NCBI GenBank assembly: GCA_025210805.1
Contig: JAOAQX010000001.1
Location: 62,001-126,000 of the forward strand
Direction: 5' to 3'
From: Flavobacteriales bacterium
GTDB lineage: Bacteria > Bacteroidota > Bacteroidia > Flavobacteriales > CAJXXR01
Length of the DNA stretch: 64,000 nucleotides
Below the pieces are notes generated by a model. That model was given only the letters and a program-made list of their open reading frames with translations, was not told where the DNA came from and searched no databases. Positions 16,230-24,020 of the stretch are shown here, in pieces. The position numbers and the translations under genes are program-made. The stretch's first letter is position 1. Each line of letters opens with the position of its first letter.

Positions 16230-17699
16230 TTAGAGATGTTGATTTTCAATAATTTTAATCAAAGTGACGTTTTGATTTTTTGACAAAATCTCAAATGAAT
16301 GAACCTTACTGTTAAATTGGATGGTATTCTTTGAGTAATTGATAGTTAAAATTTTTTCTGACTGAGAAGCATTGGATAGTAGGAGTAATCTGTTGCCATT
16401 AAATTGTATGGATTGTTTTAATTTTTTAATAATTTCAGAATCCTGAGAATACTGGTTGATAAAGCTAATATTCTTATGGTGAACTCCAGAATTTAATCCA
16501 ATATAATAAGTATTATCCCATCCCCAATCATCGATGTAAAGTGAGGTGGAATTTCCTTTGTATTTGGTGATTTTCTTTGCAATTTCCTTTGCATTTTGGT
16601 TTTCTAATCGGGGTATTGGTTTTACATTAGAAATATTATAGAAAAAGGATAAGCCTACAGAAAGTGATATAAATAAAACAGACAGTTTTCTTGTTTTAAT
16701 AGTGTTCTCCCTAAAGAAGTTGGCTGCAAAAGGCAAACTAAAGATAAGTATTGAGCCAACAAAGCGAGCATGCAATAATAGAGTTCCTTTTAATGAATTA
16801 ATAATGATAAATACGAAAACAATAATGAGTGTTATGAACCAAATATTGGAATAAAATTTAGCATTATTGAATTTTTTAAATTGAAAATGATCTTTTAGTA
16901 AAATAAAGGCAAGTGGAGGTCCAACAGAGATAACCCAAATAAAAGGAAAATACCATATACGTCTCAAATAAGATTCAAAATTGAGATTCGCGTTATTATC
17001 CATAACATCCATAGTCCACTTGAAGTTACCTTCTATTCCAGAGAATGGATTTCCTGTGTTTAAATAACTTTGCATCATCCAAATAAATGGAAATATTAAG
17101 GCGAACACACTAAAAATGAAAGCGTTTTTAAAATCATATTTTACCAAAACAAAAACTCCCCAAATAGCCATAATCATCCAAGCCTCATAGCGAATTCCAG
17201 AAGCAATTGTGATGGCTATTCCAGATAAAATGAGGAATAATGTTTTTCTTTCCTTTATCCATTTAGATAACCAATTCATAGCTAAGACTAAAAAAAATAA
17301 ATAGGGTGTTTCTGATAATCCAAAGAAGCTGTTGCGAAATAAAATAGGTGAAAGTGCTAGGAAAATTGTTGTAATTAACGCTCCATTATTATTAAATTCT
17401 CTTTTTGTAAAATAATAAAATGGAATTAAGGAAAATGTACTTAATATGATATTAAGGATTTTGGGTGTGTAAACTGGGTTTTTCCATATCGCTAATGCTA
17501 ATCCGTTTAAATAAAAATGTAAAGGACCCCAAACACTTTCAGAGATCCATGTTGGATTTTCTATCCAATCTAATGATAGAAAAATCCGAGTAACGGCATC
17601 AGCATCCACAGTTTGTGAAAAGGGCATGATGAGCAGTTTTAATAACAAAATCAATAAAACTAACCCAACTATGTTGAATTTATTAGTGTTTGTCTCCAT
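16230..17699 (-). CDS. GT39-like polyprenyl-sugar glycosyltransferase, integral membrane
   Basis: This 489-residue protein has about ten membrane helices. The first periplasmic loop contains SQTVDADAVTRIFLSLDWI, with the acidic pair expected at the active site of ArnT/PMT-type (GT39 and GT-C) enzymes. Repeated helix-loop segments and a smaller soluble C-terminus (395-489) follow. It probably transfers a sugar from a polyprenyl-phosphate donor to an envelope glycan or protein; substrate unknown. It lies 20 bp upstream of the PH-like membrane protein gene, in the same direction, so they may be co-transcribed. Confidence 0.75.
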   Translation of the reverse strand: METNTNKFNIVGLVLLILLLKLLIMPFSQTVDADAVTRIFLSLDWIENPTWISESVWGPLHFYLNGLALAIWKNPVYTPKILNIILSTFSLIPFYYFTKREFNNNGALITTIFLALSPILFRNSFFGLSETPYLFFLVLAMNWLSKWIKERKTLFLILSGIAITIASGIRYEAWMIMAIWGVFVLVKYDFKNAFIFSVFALIFPFIWMMQSYLNTGNPFSGIEGNFKWTMDVMDNNANLNFESYLRRIWYFPFIWVISVGPPLAFILLKDHFQFKKFNNAKFYSNIWFITLIIVFVFIIINSLKGTLLLHARFVGSILIFSLPFAANFFRENTIKTRKLSVLFISLSVGLSFFYNISNVKPIPRLENQNAKEIAKKITKYKGNSTSLYIDDWGWDNTYYIGLNSGVHHKNISFINQYSQDSEIIKKLKQSIQFNGNRLLLLSNASQSEKILTINYSKNTIQFNSKVHSFEILSKNQNVTLIKIIENQHL

Positions 17700-17841
17700 T
17701 TCTTTACTTCAATATTTTTTTATTCTAAAGATACAGCATGAGTACTTTGTTTAAATACATTTCTAAATTTATCATAAATAATTTAGTCTACAAGTCCAAT
17801 AAAAGCTACTTTTCTATTTGACAATAAGAGATCCAAGAAAA

Positions 17842-18873
17842 TTACAGCTCATTCTTTTTTAGGATTTTTACAATTCTGTTTATGGTAATTTCAGATAAAT
17901 TCCATTCATAACCCGTAAAATCTGTGGTGTTGATGAATTGAACAACAACAGCATCTATCTCTTTGTGATATTCTGCTAAACTTTGATAACCAACAACTAA
18001 ACCTCCATGGTTGTAAACGTAGGGATAGATTTCCTGTTCTCCATTGTGAAATACAGAACCATCATTTAAGGCACGTAAAAATACAGCAACATCTTTTGCT
18101 GTGGCAAGCATTCCATATTCACGAGCTTTAAAATCTTCTTCAAAACCCACGTAGTATCCACTCATAACATTTTCTAAATCAACTTCAGTGATCGAAAAAA
18201 AAGTGTTCTTTAGTTTTAGAGGAACCAATATTTTTTCTTTGATATAAAGATGGTGGTTATATCCTAAAGTAAGATCCATAATCCTGCGAAGCAATAAATA
18301 ATTTGTGTTTGAATACTCATATCCTCGGTTAGGTTTAAAGCTGGCAGGTAGATCGAGTGCAAAATCCAAGGGTTTTTTTCCGTTCTCCTGTTCGTTTTCC
18401 CAATATGCAGGATTATCTGTGAAATTTGGAATACCAGATCGGTGCTGAATCATCATTCTCAAGGTAATTTCTTCAGCATTTTCAATCCTATCTCTAAGTT
18501 CTGGAAGATAATCGGTAAGAGTTTTATCAAAAGATAAGCGTTTTTCATTGACCAATTTAGTAGCCGCTACGGCAGTATATAATTTACTAATACTGGCAAT
18601 TTTGAACAAGGCATTTGGATCGGTAGGTATTTTTTTTTGTCTATCCTTCCATCCACCAGTGAAAAATGCTGGTGGTTTCCCTGCTTGATCTACGTAAACG
18701 ATCATTCCATCAAATCCATGTCCAATGGCTTCTTCTACTTGTTCTTGAATCGAATTTGGTAGTGGTAAAATCCATGCTTTCACCAAAATCCATGGCACAA
18801 AAAACAAGGAGACCAGCGTACCCGTAAGTAGTAATATTCTAGCAATCAGTTTGACTTTTTTCTTTTTCATCAT
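17842..18873 (-). CDS. Serine hydrolase of the class C beta-lactamase/DD-peptidase family
   Basis: This 343-residue protein has an N-terminal signal anchor (LIARILLLTGTLVSLFFVPW) and a periplasmic serine hydrolase domain. The three active-site motifs are present: SxxK as SISK in FKIASISKLYTA, YxN as YSN in YEYSNTNYLL, and HxG as HGG in YVYNHGGLVVGY. Members act as D-alanyl-D-alanine carboxypeptidases, esterases or beta-lactamases; this one cannot be assigned further. A 59 bp repeat upstream (19035-19093) is shared with the next gene's upstream region. Confidence 0.85.
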   Translation of the reverse strand: MMKKKKVKLIARILLLTGTLVSLFFVPWILVKAWILPLPNSIQEQVEEAIGHGFDGMIVYVDQAGKPPAFFTGGWKDRQKKIPTDPNALFKIASISKLYTAVAATKLVNEKRLSFDKTLTDYLPELRDRIENAEEITLRMMIQHRSGIPNFTDNPAYWENEQENGKKPLDFALDLPASFKPNRGYEYSNTNYLLLRRIMDLTLGYNHHLYIKEKILVPLKLKNTFFSITEVDLENVMSGYYVGFEEDFKAREYGMLATAKDVAVFLRALNDGSVFHNGEQEIYPYVYNHGGLVVGYQSLAEYHKEIDAVVVQFINTTDFTGYEWNLSEITINRIVKILKKNEL

Positions 18874-19034
18874 TTTCTTTTGATTGTAAATAAAACTCTG
18901 GTTTTGTGTGTTTTATTATTTGTGCTTTTTAGCCTTTTTCAAATTAACTACACTAGGGTTATAAAGGGGTTTTTGTGTGAAGAATATTTTTCATTCTTTA
19001 GAATATTGCCCTAAATCACTCAAAAAAATGGCGG

Positions 19035-19093
19035 TTAAGTCTCCATTTTATAAAGGTACTTTTTTTTTATAAAGTATCGGAAAATGAATTTTG
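19035..19093 (-). repeat. 59 bp upstream repeat, copy 1
   Basis: The 59 bp here recur at 20523-20582, differing only by one T in a poly-T tract (nine against ten). On the minus strand each copy is followed 16-17 bp later by a TTTGAG element resembling a -7 box and then, after 90-150 bp, by a gene start (18873; 20416). The inner GGTACTTT/AAAGTATC arms can form a hairpin. Confidence 0.9.
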
Positions 19094-19111
19094 AAAGGTT
19101 CCATTTTTTTC

Positions 19112-20416
19112 CTAATTCCAAAAGTTATATAAGCCCCAATATCCAAATCCTAAAACGAGAAGGAAGTATATGATATTATTTAAGACTAAAATAGTTTTAA
19201 ACCAGAGTTTTGTTTTATCTGATGTTAATCTATTTCTTGTATAAGATGTAATGGGAATGAATAATAACAAAAGTAAAAAAGGTGTGTAGGAAGTAGCACT
19301 TATTAAATTTGAATGATGATGTTTAAAGGGAACATCAAAATAGAAAATGCTTTTATTTGTAATTAGAACTGCCATATATACAATGAGTAGTATGTTTAAA
19401 GTTATAAACAAAATGACAGATTTTGTAGAAAGTGAGCTGTTTCTCTTTTTTCGTATTTGTACAATAAACAAAGCAAAAGAAATAAGCGCTAATAAACCCG
19501 CAATCAATACCATAGAAATTCTAAGAGCAATTGTATTGGAAGGAGTTTTAAAGTTCACAAGTTCTTCAAATTCACGATTCTTTGGGAATATTTCAGAAAG
19601 ATTGAGAACATAGTCTCCTTTTGATAATTCATTTGTTAAATTATACTGTATAGAGGTATCAAAGTTGTGATAAAAGTACACGTTCACTATTTGCTTTTTG
19701 GTATCAAAAATAGAAGTGATTAATGTTCCGTCTCCTTTTCTGTTTCTACAAACAGACATAGAGCCTGAAAGTGCAGTACAAAAATCTACGGAAGCGATTG
19801 CTTTATGAGTTTTTAAAAAATCTTCCCCGTTCCGGTATCTTTCCATTTGCCGTGCTTGCTCATTATTCGTTCTAGAGGGACAAAAATTCGCCAAAACATA
19901 ATTAGAGTCTTTCCCATCTATAAGGTTATAAGGTTCAACAATTAAATAGTCGCCTAAGCTGTCAACATATATAAAAACATCATTCAAAAAGAGGCTATGG
20001 TCATATTGTTCAATATGTTTCTTAACCGCTCCTACAGTTGCACACTTATGAAGTATCTCTGATAAGTAGTCAGCTTCATTTGTTATTTTTTGTCTGTTTG
20101 CAAATGGATTTTTTTGTAGCGGGTGATATGAGGCTAATCGTGAAAATACAAGACCAACGGTGTTCATTCCTGATTGTGGAGTTGTCCTTGTAGGAGAAAT
20201 TTCTCTTGATCCTGTAAAGACGGTTCCATACTCATTTTTATTTTTAGCATTCTCAAACCATATTTTGGGAGTAATCAACCAAGCATCGTGATTACAGCCA
20301 ACCATTGTTTTTCCGTCAACAGTTATTTTATACATGCTACAAGCTATTATTTCACCTTGAAATATTGTCAAAGCAAAGATCGTAAGTAGAATGATATGAA
20401 TTTTTTTAATTGTCAT
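19112..20416 (-). CDS. Exported Ntn-type (choloylglycine hydrolase/acyltransferase-like) amidase with C-terminal membrane helices
   Basis: This 434-residue protein has an N-terminal signal ending at IIA and then Cys26 in ACSMYKITVDGKTMVGCNHDAW. In the linear-amide C-N hydrolase (penicillin V acylase, choloylglycine hydrolase, AAT) families a mature N-terminal Cys is the nucleophile, and the G-x-N-x-D element after it is present here. The sequence IIAC also fits a lipobox, so lipidation is an alternative; catalysis and lipidation of this Cys would exclude each other. Residues 290-434 contain four membrane helices, an unusual addition. The substrate is unknown. It is flanked by the two copies of the 59 bp repeat. 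Confidence 0.72.
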   Translation of the reverse strand: MTIKKIHIILLTIFALTIFQGEIIACSMYKITVDGKTMVGCNHDAWLITPKIWFENAKNKNEYGTVFTGSREISPTRTTPQSGMNTVGLVFSRLASYHPLQKNPFANRQKITNEADYLSEILHKCATVGAVKKHIEQYDHSLFLNDVFIYVDSLGDYLIVEPYNLIDGKDSNYVLANFCPSRTNNEQARQMERYRNGEDFLKTHKAIASVDFCTALSGSMSVCRNRKGDGTLITSIFDTKKQIVNVYFYHNFDTSIQYNLTNELSKGDYVLNLSEIFPKNREFEELVNFKTPSNTIALRISMVLIAGLLALISFALFIVQIRKKRNSSLSTKSVILFITLNILLIVYMAVLITNKSIFYFDVPFKHHHSNLISATSYTPFLLLLLFIPITSYTRNRLTSDKTKLWFKTILVLNNIIYFLLVLGFGYWGLYNFWN

Positions 20417-20507
20417 TTTTTGTAAGCAGTATTACGATTGTTTAATTGTTAGATTTTGAGTGATAGAACAAGTCTTCATTCTTTCAATTGTGAAGGACTC
20501 TTTTGCT

Positions 20508-20515
20508 CAAATCTA
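20508..20515 (-). promoter_or_regulatory. -7 box of the Ntn hydrolase gene
   Basis: TAGATTTG on the minus strand is an exact TAnnTTTG match, 92 bp upstream of the start at 20416 and just downstream of repeat copy 2. Confidence 0.5.
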
Positions 20516-20522
20516 TTAAGGT

Positions 20523-20582
20523 TTAAGTCTCCATTTTATAAAGGTACTTTTTTTTTTATAAAGTATCGGAAAATGAATTTTG
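20523..20582 (-). repeat. 59 bp upstream repeat, copy 2
   Basis: This is the second copy of the repeat at 19035-19093, with one extra T. See that entry. Confidence 0.9.
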
Positions 20583-20736
20583 CTTACTTTAAGAAGTTTG
20601 TGAATTGAAGAGGACACTATTGTCAATAGCGATAGCTATCTGTTTGATAAGTAGTGGTTATTTGTTATTAATGGGGTTGTTTTTAGATAATTCGTGTAGT
20701 TTTTCTATAAAATCATTTTGATTTGGCTGGTGATTT

Positions 20737-20946
20737 TTAATCTTTTTTGCCAATAAATTTCCCAATAATAATACTTGTAAGAATTACCATATAGAATTGT
20801 CCAGCTAAGCCAATTAGAACCGCGGCTTTTTGAGCAAGATCGGTATTGGGAGCAACACAAAACTTGTATTTGAACACAATCTGATTCACGGTAGATTTAT
20901 CAAAAATACGTGGAATGAAGAAAGCATCTTCTTTTAAGAAAGTCAA
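20737..20946 (-). pseudogene. Fragment of an ion channel (two-helix potassium-channel type)
   Basis: The 69-codon frame ends APNTDLAQKAAVLIGLAGQF followed by YMVILTSIIIGKFIGKKD, which reads like the segment after the selectivity filter plus the second helix of Ion_trans_2 channels (typically ...GYGDI-x-P-x-x-x-x-A-...-GQ-Y...). The TTxGYGDI filter and first helix are missing and the 37 residues before are unrelated, so this looks like a deletion remnant. An intrinsic terminator lies just upstream. The assignment is by pattern only. Confidence 0.5.
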
Positions 20947-20957
20947 AATTACGACAC

Positions 20958-20997
20958 AAAAAAAGACCTTTGATTGCTCAAAAGTCTTTTGATGTTT
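20958..20997 (-). terminator. Intrinsic terminator
   Basis: AAAAGAC-TTTGA / TCAAA-GTCTTTT arms with a central TTGC, followed on the minus strand by seven Ts. It stands between the broken membrane protein gene (21117-21572) and the channel fragment. Confidence 0.65.
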
Positions 20998-21116
20998 TTT
21001 GGAAACGTATTTTGTTAATACTGATTGCTTTTAGGACAGATTACCTAGTGCAAGCTTTGTTCTTTGAGTAATTTGGAGACTTAGTTATTTAGTGTGATAC
21101 TAATCAATGAAAATTT

Positions 21117-21572
21117 TCAATTCGCAAAGTGAATTTTTATATGAGATCTATAATTTAGCAGATAATAAACACCAGTTGATAAAATAAAACATAAAATCCA
21201 AGCAATGAATTCAGCAATTGGAAGATAGTAATCATTATGATTCCAATTCATTAAAGACCAATAATATATTGGTGTAGTCATTGTTAGAAAAAAGCCTGTT
21301 ATTAATAATCTTAATGTACGAGATCAAATTATAATTTTTTTGAAAATATAAAAAATAGGAAAATAGGTTATTAAACTAAAAATTAAAGTCGTTAAGTTGT
21401 AGAAAATGGAACCTTGTATAATACTCCAAATACTCCATTCAGAAACAGTTGGATGATTTTTTAATGCTTGAATTAATACAGATTCGTTTGTTATATTATA
21501 TTTCATTAGCAAGAAATAAAAAAACATAAATGACAAATCTTTAATTAGTATGTGCAATAGGAAAAATCTCAT
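21117..21572 (-). pseudogene. Membrane protein interrupted by an in-frame TGA
   Basis: A frame starting at 21572 (MRFFLLHILIKDLSFMFFYF) gives 82 codons to a TGA at 21324-21326. The same frame stays open for another 68 codons (SRTLRLLITGFFLTMTTPIY..., ending HIKIHFAN) to a TGA at 21117. Both halves are hydrophobic with helices of similar composition, so I read one roughly 151-codon, four-helix membrane protein with a nonsense codon (for example CGA to TGA). Family unknown. Programmed readthrough is possible but there is no sign of it. Confidence 0.6.
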
Positions 21573-21596
21573 TTACATATATTTTAGTTCGTTTTT

Positions 21597-21743
21597 TTAT
21601 TCAATTTTCTGATGATCTAAAACAAATTCATCAAAAAGTAATTGTTCATTCTGTTTTGGAAGAGACATTTGAGATGATTTCAAATCACTCATTCCTCTCG
21701 GTGAAAAGAAAAACAGTTTCCAAGGTCTATACTTAATTGTCAT
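21597..21743 (-). CDS. Small hypothetical protein
   Basis: A 48-codon frame begins MTIKYRPWKLFFFSPRGMSD and ends VLDHQKIE, stopping 24 bp before the broken membrane protein gene in the same direction. Composition is protein-like rather than poly-Lys/Phe noise. No family recognised. Confidence 0.4.
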   Translation of the reverse strand: MTIKYRPWKLFFFSPRGMSDLKSSQMSLPKQNEQLLFDEFVLDHQKIE

Positions 21744-21798
21744 AATCAAAAACACAAAAAGCCCAGTAAATATAGGTTTTGGAAGTGAATCTAGAGGT
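21737..21798. repeat. Degenerate accessory-region repeat, copy 1
   Basis: About 62 bp match 33013-33074, including a 23 bp block with one mismatch ending GTGAATCTAGAGGT. The adjoining 21800-21843 also resembles 34069-34118. These are flanks shared between unrelated minus-strand genes. Confidence 0.7.
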
Positions 21799-21909
21799 AC
21801 TATTTATATTTTTGAATATTATGAGACTAAGGTACAAAAAACATTCTAATCCAGAAGAGAGAACAAGAATAAATACTTATTGTTTTTTTTGGCTTTTACT
21901 TTTTGTCCG

Positions 21910-21981
21910 ATGCCGATGCATAGTTAAAACTCACTTATAAATAAAGTGAAGTAAGTGAGTTTTGAACAAGTAATCGGTATT
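21910..21981. repeat. Imperfect palindromic element (MITE-like), copy B
   Basis: The left arm starts ATGCCGAT and continues through AACTCACTTA; the right arm in reverse reads ATACCGAT and continues to the same AACTCACTTA. The terminal motif and the GTGAAGTAAGTGA centre recur at 34265-34336. Confidence 0.75.
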
Positions 21982-22012
21982 GAGCAGAAAGCGGATTTCT
22001 GCTCAAAAAAAA

Positions 22013-23929
22013 CTAGTATTCGCCTCCATACACTCGCTTATTCCATTCAGGATTTTTGAATTTTGGGAGTGTTTCTTTTGTTTGATTGATAAAGGGATTA
22101 TCAGATAATTGGTTCATAAAGGAGATCAGGTCTTTTATTTCTGTGGGACTGAGGTTTAGCTTGTCTGGTGCTAAAGTTTGATGCTCCACATTGAGTCCTA
22201 CGCCTTGTCCTCCGCCACGGTTATAGAAGTCTAGAACTTCTTCTAGGCTGGTAAATGCTCCGTGGTGCATATAGGGTGCGGTTTCTTTTATGTTTCTTAT
22301 TGTGAGTGTTTTAAATGAGTTTTTGTAAAAGTGCATTTTGTCTCTTACAACCTTGTTATTCCATCTTCCTAGGTCTTCGTCTAGAGTAGGGTTTAGGGTG
22401 TCGTATTGGTTCCATACACCTAGTACTTCGCTTTCAGATTCTGTATAAAACGGTGGTACGAGTCCTGAGTAGAGTGGGGCAAAATGGCAGGTGGCACATT
22501 GTCCTTTGTTCATAAAGAGATTGAAGCCTCTTTTTGCAGATTCTGGGAGTTCTTGTTTTTCTTTTCTGACGTATTGATCAAAGGGCGAATTGAAGCTTTT
22601 TAGGGTGTGGAGGTAGCTGTTTATGGCTTTTGAAACACTGTATTTGCTGATACTTTTTTTGTGAGAAGGAAAGGTGTTTTGAAATCGTTTTTTGTATTCG
22701 TCGCTTTGGTTGAGTTTTTCTTCAATGGCTCCAAAATTTGTATTGAATTCATGAGGATTTGTTACCACATGGTCTATTTGTGCTACTAAGTTTTCGGCTC
22801 TTAAATCATAAAAATACTTTTCTGCAAAAATAGCATTGATGAGTCCTGGGGCATTTCTTTTGATAAATCCATCTTTCCCAAATTTCACACTGGTTGTCAT
22901 CCCATCTGCAAAGGCTTTGTTTGTATGATGACAAGAGGCACAAGCTCTTTGGTTATTGGCAGAAAGTATGGGGTCATTGAATAAAAGTTTCCCCAGTTTT
23001 ACCATTTCTTGATGGTGTTCATCGGGGTGCATTCCACTAAAGTAATTGGCGTTTAAAAAATCTTCTGCGAAAAAATGATCAGCTTTGGGGTTGTAGGATA
23101 AAACACGGTCCGAAACTTCGTTCTTAAACTCGATTCCCAATGATTCTTGGGTATCTTTTATCAGTTTTTGTAAAGGAAGTACGCCTTCTCTCAATAGGGA
23201 AAGGTAGTTGATTGATGGTTGATTGATAGCATGCAGAAGTTGGTCAAAATGTTTTTCGTACTCCTTGATGATATTGCTTTTTTGATGTTTTTTTAAAATA
23301 GGATAAAGAAATTCTTTATTCATCTCTTGCCAAGCAAGAACCATTTCTTTTGCGTCTGTAATTTCTGATGGAGTTCCTGGGGTGTCAAAATTAGAAAGCC
23401 CGAAATTATACCATCTATTTACCGCCATTGTCATAGATTCCATAAAAACTCGCTGGTTTAAATAGCTTCTTTTTATGGTAATAGAAAAGTTTTTGGTCTC
23501 TTTTTCTATTAAAGATATTTGTTTTTTTATTGCTATTTCTGAAGGGTTTTCTTCTGCCAAAATTTCATCAATCACTTGAAAACCTTGTGGGTATAAAAAG
23601 GCAAAATCTACTACGCCTTTTTCGGGTTTTAAGAGGGGAGCGGCATTTACTTTTGCATTATATTGTTCTGCATCTACAAAAGCCCAAAGGGTTTCCAGTC
23701 TTTTAAGGTGTTTTCGGGCAAGTTGATATTTTTTGAAGTCTGTGGGATGTTTTTTCCATTCTTTAAGTGCAAACGATAGCTTGGTGATTTCATCCTGTGT
23801 AAATTGTGATAATTGGCTATGGAAGTTTTGCTTTTTAGCGTTTGTAGCAATAGGGTAGGACGGTTCTTTTTCATGAGTAAAAAAGAGTACAAAAGGAAAA
23901 ATAAAAATGGAAAGTAACCACGTTTTCAT
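22013..23929 (-). CDS. Diheme cytochrome c peroxidase (CCP/MauG type) with long N-terminal extension
   Basis: This 638-residue exported protein starts MKTWLLSIFIFPFVLFF; the frame extends 16 codons further but the signal peptide fixes the start. Residues 40-320 are helical and resemble the imelysin-like extension seen in Bacteroidota CCP homologues. From 330 on comes the CCP_MauG region: GKLLFNDPILSANNQRACASCH with the first heme, NAPGLINAIF, then GQCATCHFAPLYSG with the second heme, and TIRNIKETAPYMHHGAFTSLEEVLDFYNRGGG. It should reduce H2O2 or oxidise a substrate in the periplasm. It follows the PhoX-like gene, separated by a terminator. Confidence 0.88.
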   Translation of the reverse strand: MKTWLLSIFIFPFVLFFTHEKEPSYPIATNAKKQNFHSQLSQFTQDEITKLSFALKEWKKHPTDFKKYQLARKHLKRLETLWAFVDAEQYNAKVNAAPLLKPEKGVVDFAFLYPQGFQVIDEILAEENPSEIAIKKQISLIEKETKNFSITIKRSYLNQRVFMESMTMAVNRWYNFGLSNFDTPGTPSEITDAKEMVLAWQEMNKEFLYPILKKHQKSNIIKEYEKHFDQLLHAINQPSINYLSLLREGVLPLQKLIKDTQESLGIEFKNEVSDRVLSYNPKADHFFAEDFLNANYFSGMHPDEHHQEMVKLGKLLFNDPILSANNQRACASCHHTNKAFADGMTTSVKFGKDGFIKRNAPGLINAIFAEKYFYDLRAENLVAQIDHVVTNPHEFNTNFGAIEEKLNQSDEYKKRFQNTFPSHKKSISKYSVSKAINSYLHTLKSFNSPFDQYVRKEKQELPESAKRGFNLFMNKGQCATCHFAPLYSGLVPPFYTESESEVLGVWNQYDTLNPTLDEDLGRWNNKVVRDKMHFYKNSFKTLTIRNIKETAPYMHHGAFTSLEEVLDFYNRGGGQGVGLNVEHQTLAPDKLNLSPTEIKDLISFMNQLSDNPFINQTKETLPKFKNPEWNKRVYGGEY

Positions 23930-23969
23930 ATCGTTAAATTGATGTTTGTAAAATTTTTGGGAATAAACG

Positions 23970-24003
23970 AAAGCCACTGTTTTGATAAAAACAGTGGCTT
24001 TCT
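23970..24003 (-). terminator. Terminator between PhoX-like gene and peroxidase
   Basis: AAAGCCACTGTTTT (23970-23983) pairs with its inverse at 23988-24001; the minus-strand tail is CTTTCGTTTATT, only partly T-rich, so readthrough into the peroxidase gene is likely. Confidence 0.7.
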
Positions 24004-24020
24004 AGTGAAAATATATAGAA

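Larger units (their letters stand above)
20417..20736. other. Intergenic region upstream of the Ntn hydrolase
   Basis: These 320 bp hold repeat copy 2 (20523-20582) and a minus-strand TAGATTTG -7 box at 20508-20515 but no gene. Confidence 0.6.

Noticed and set aside
23930-23977. 16-codon extension of the diheme peroxidase
   Set aside because: The signal peptide begins at 23929; a charged lead would spoil it.
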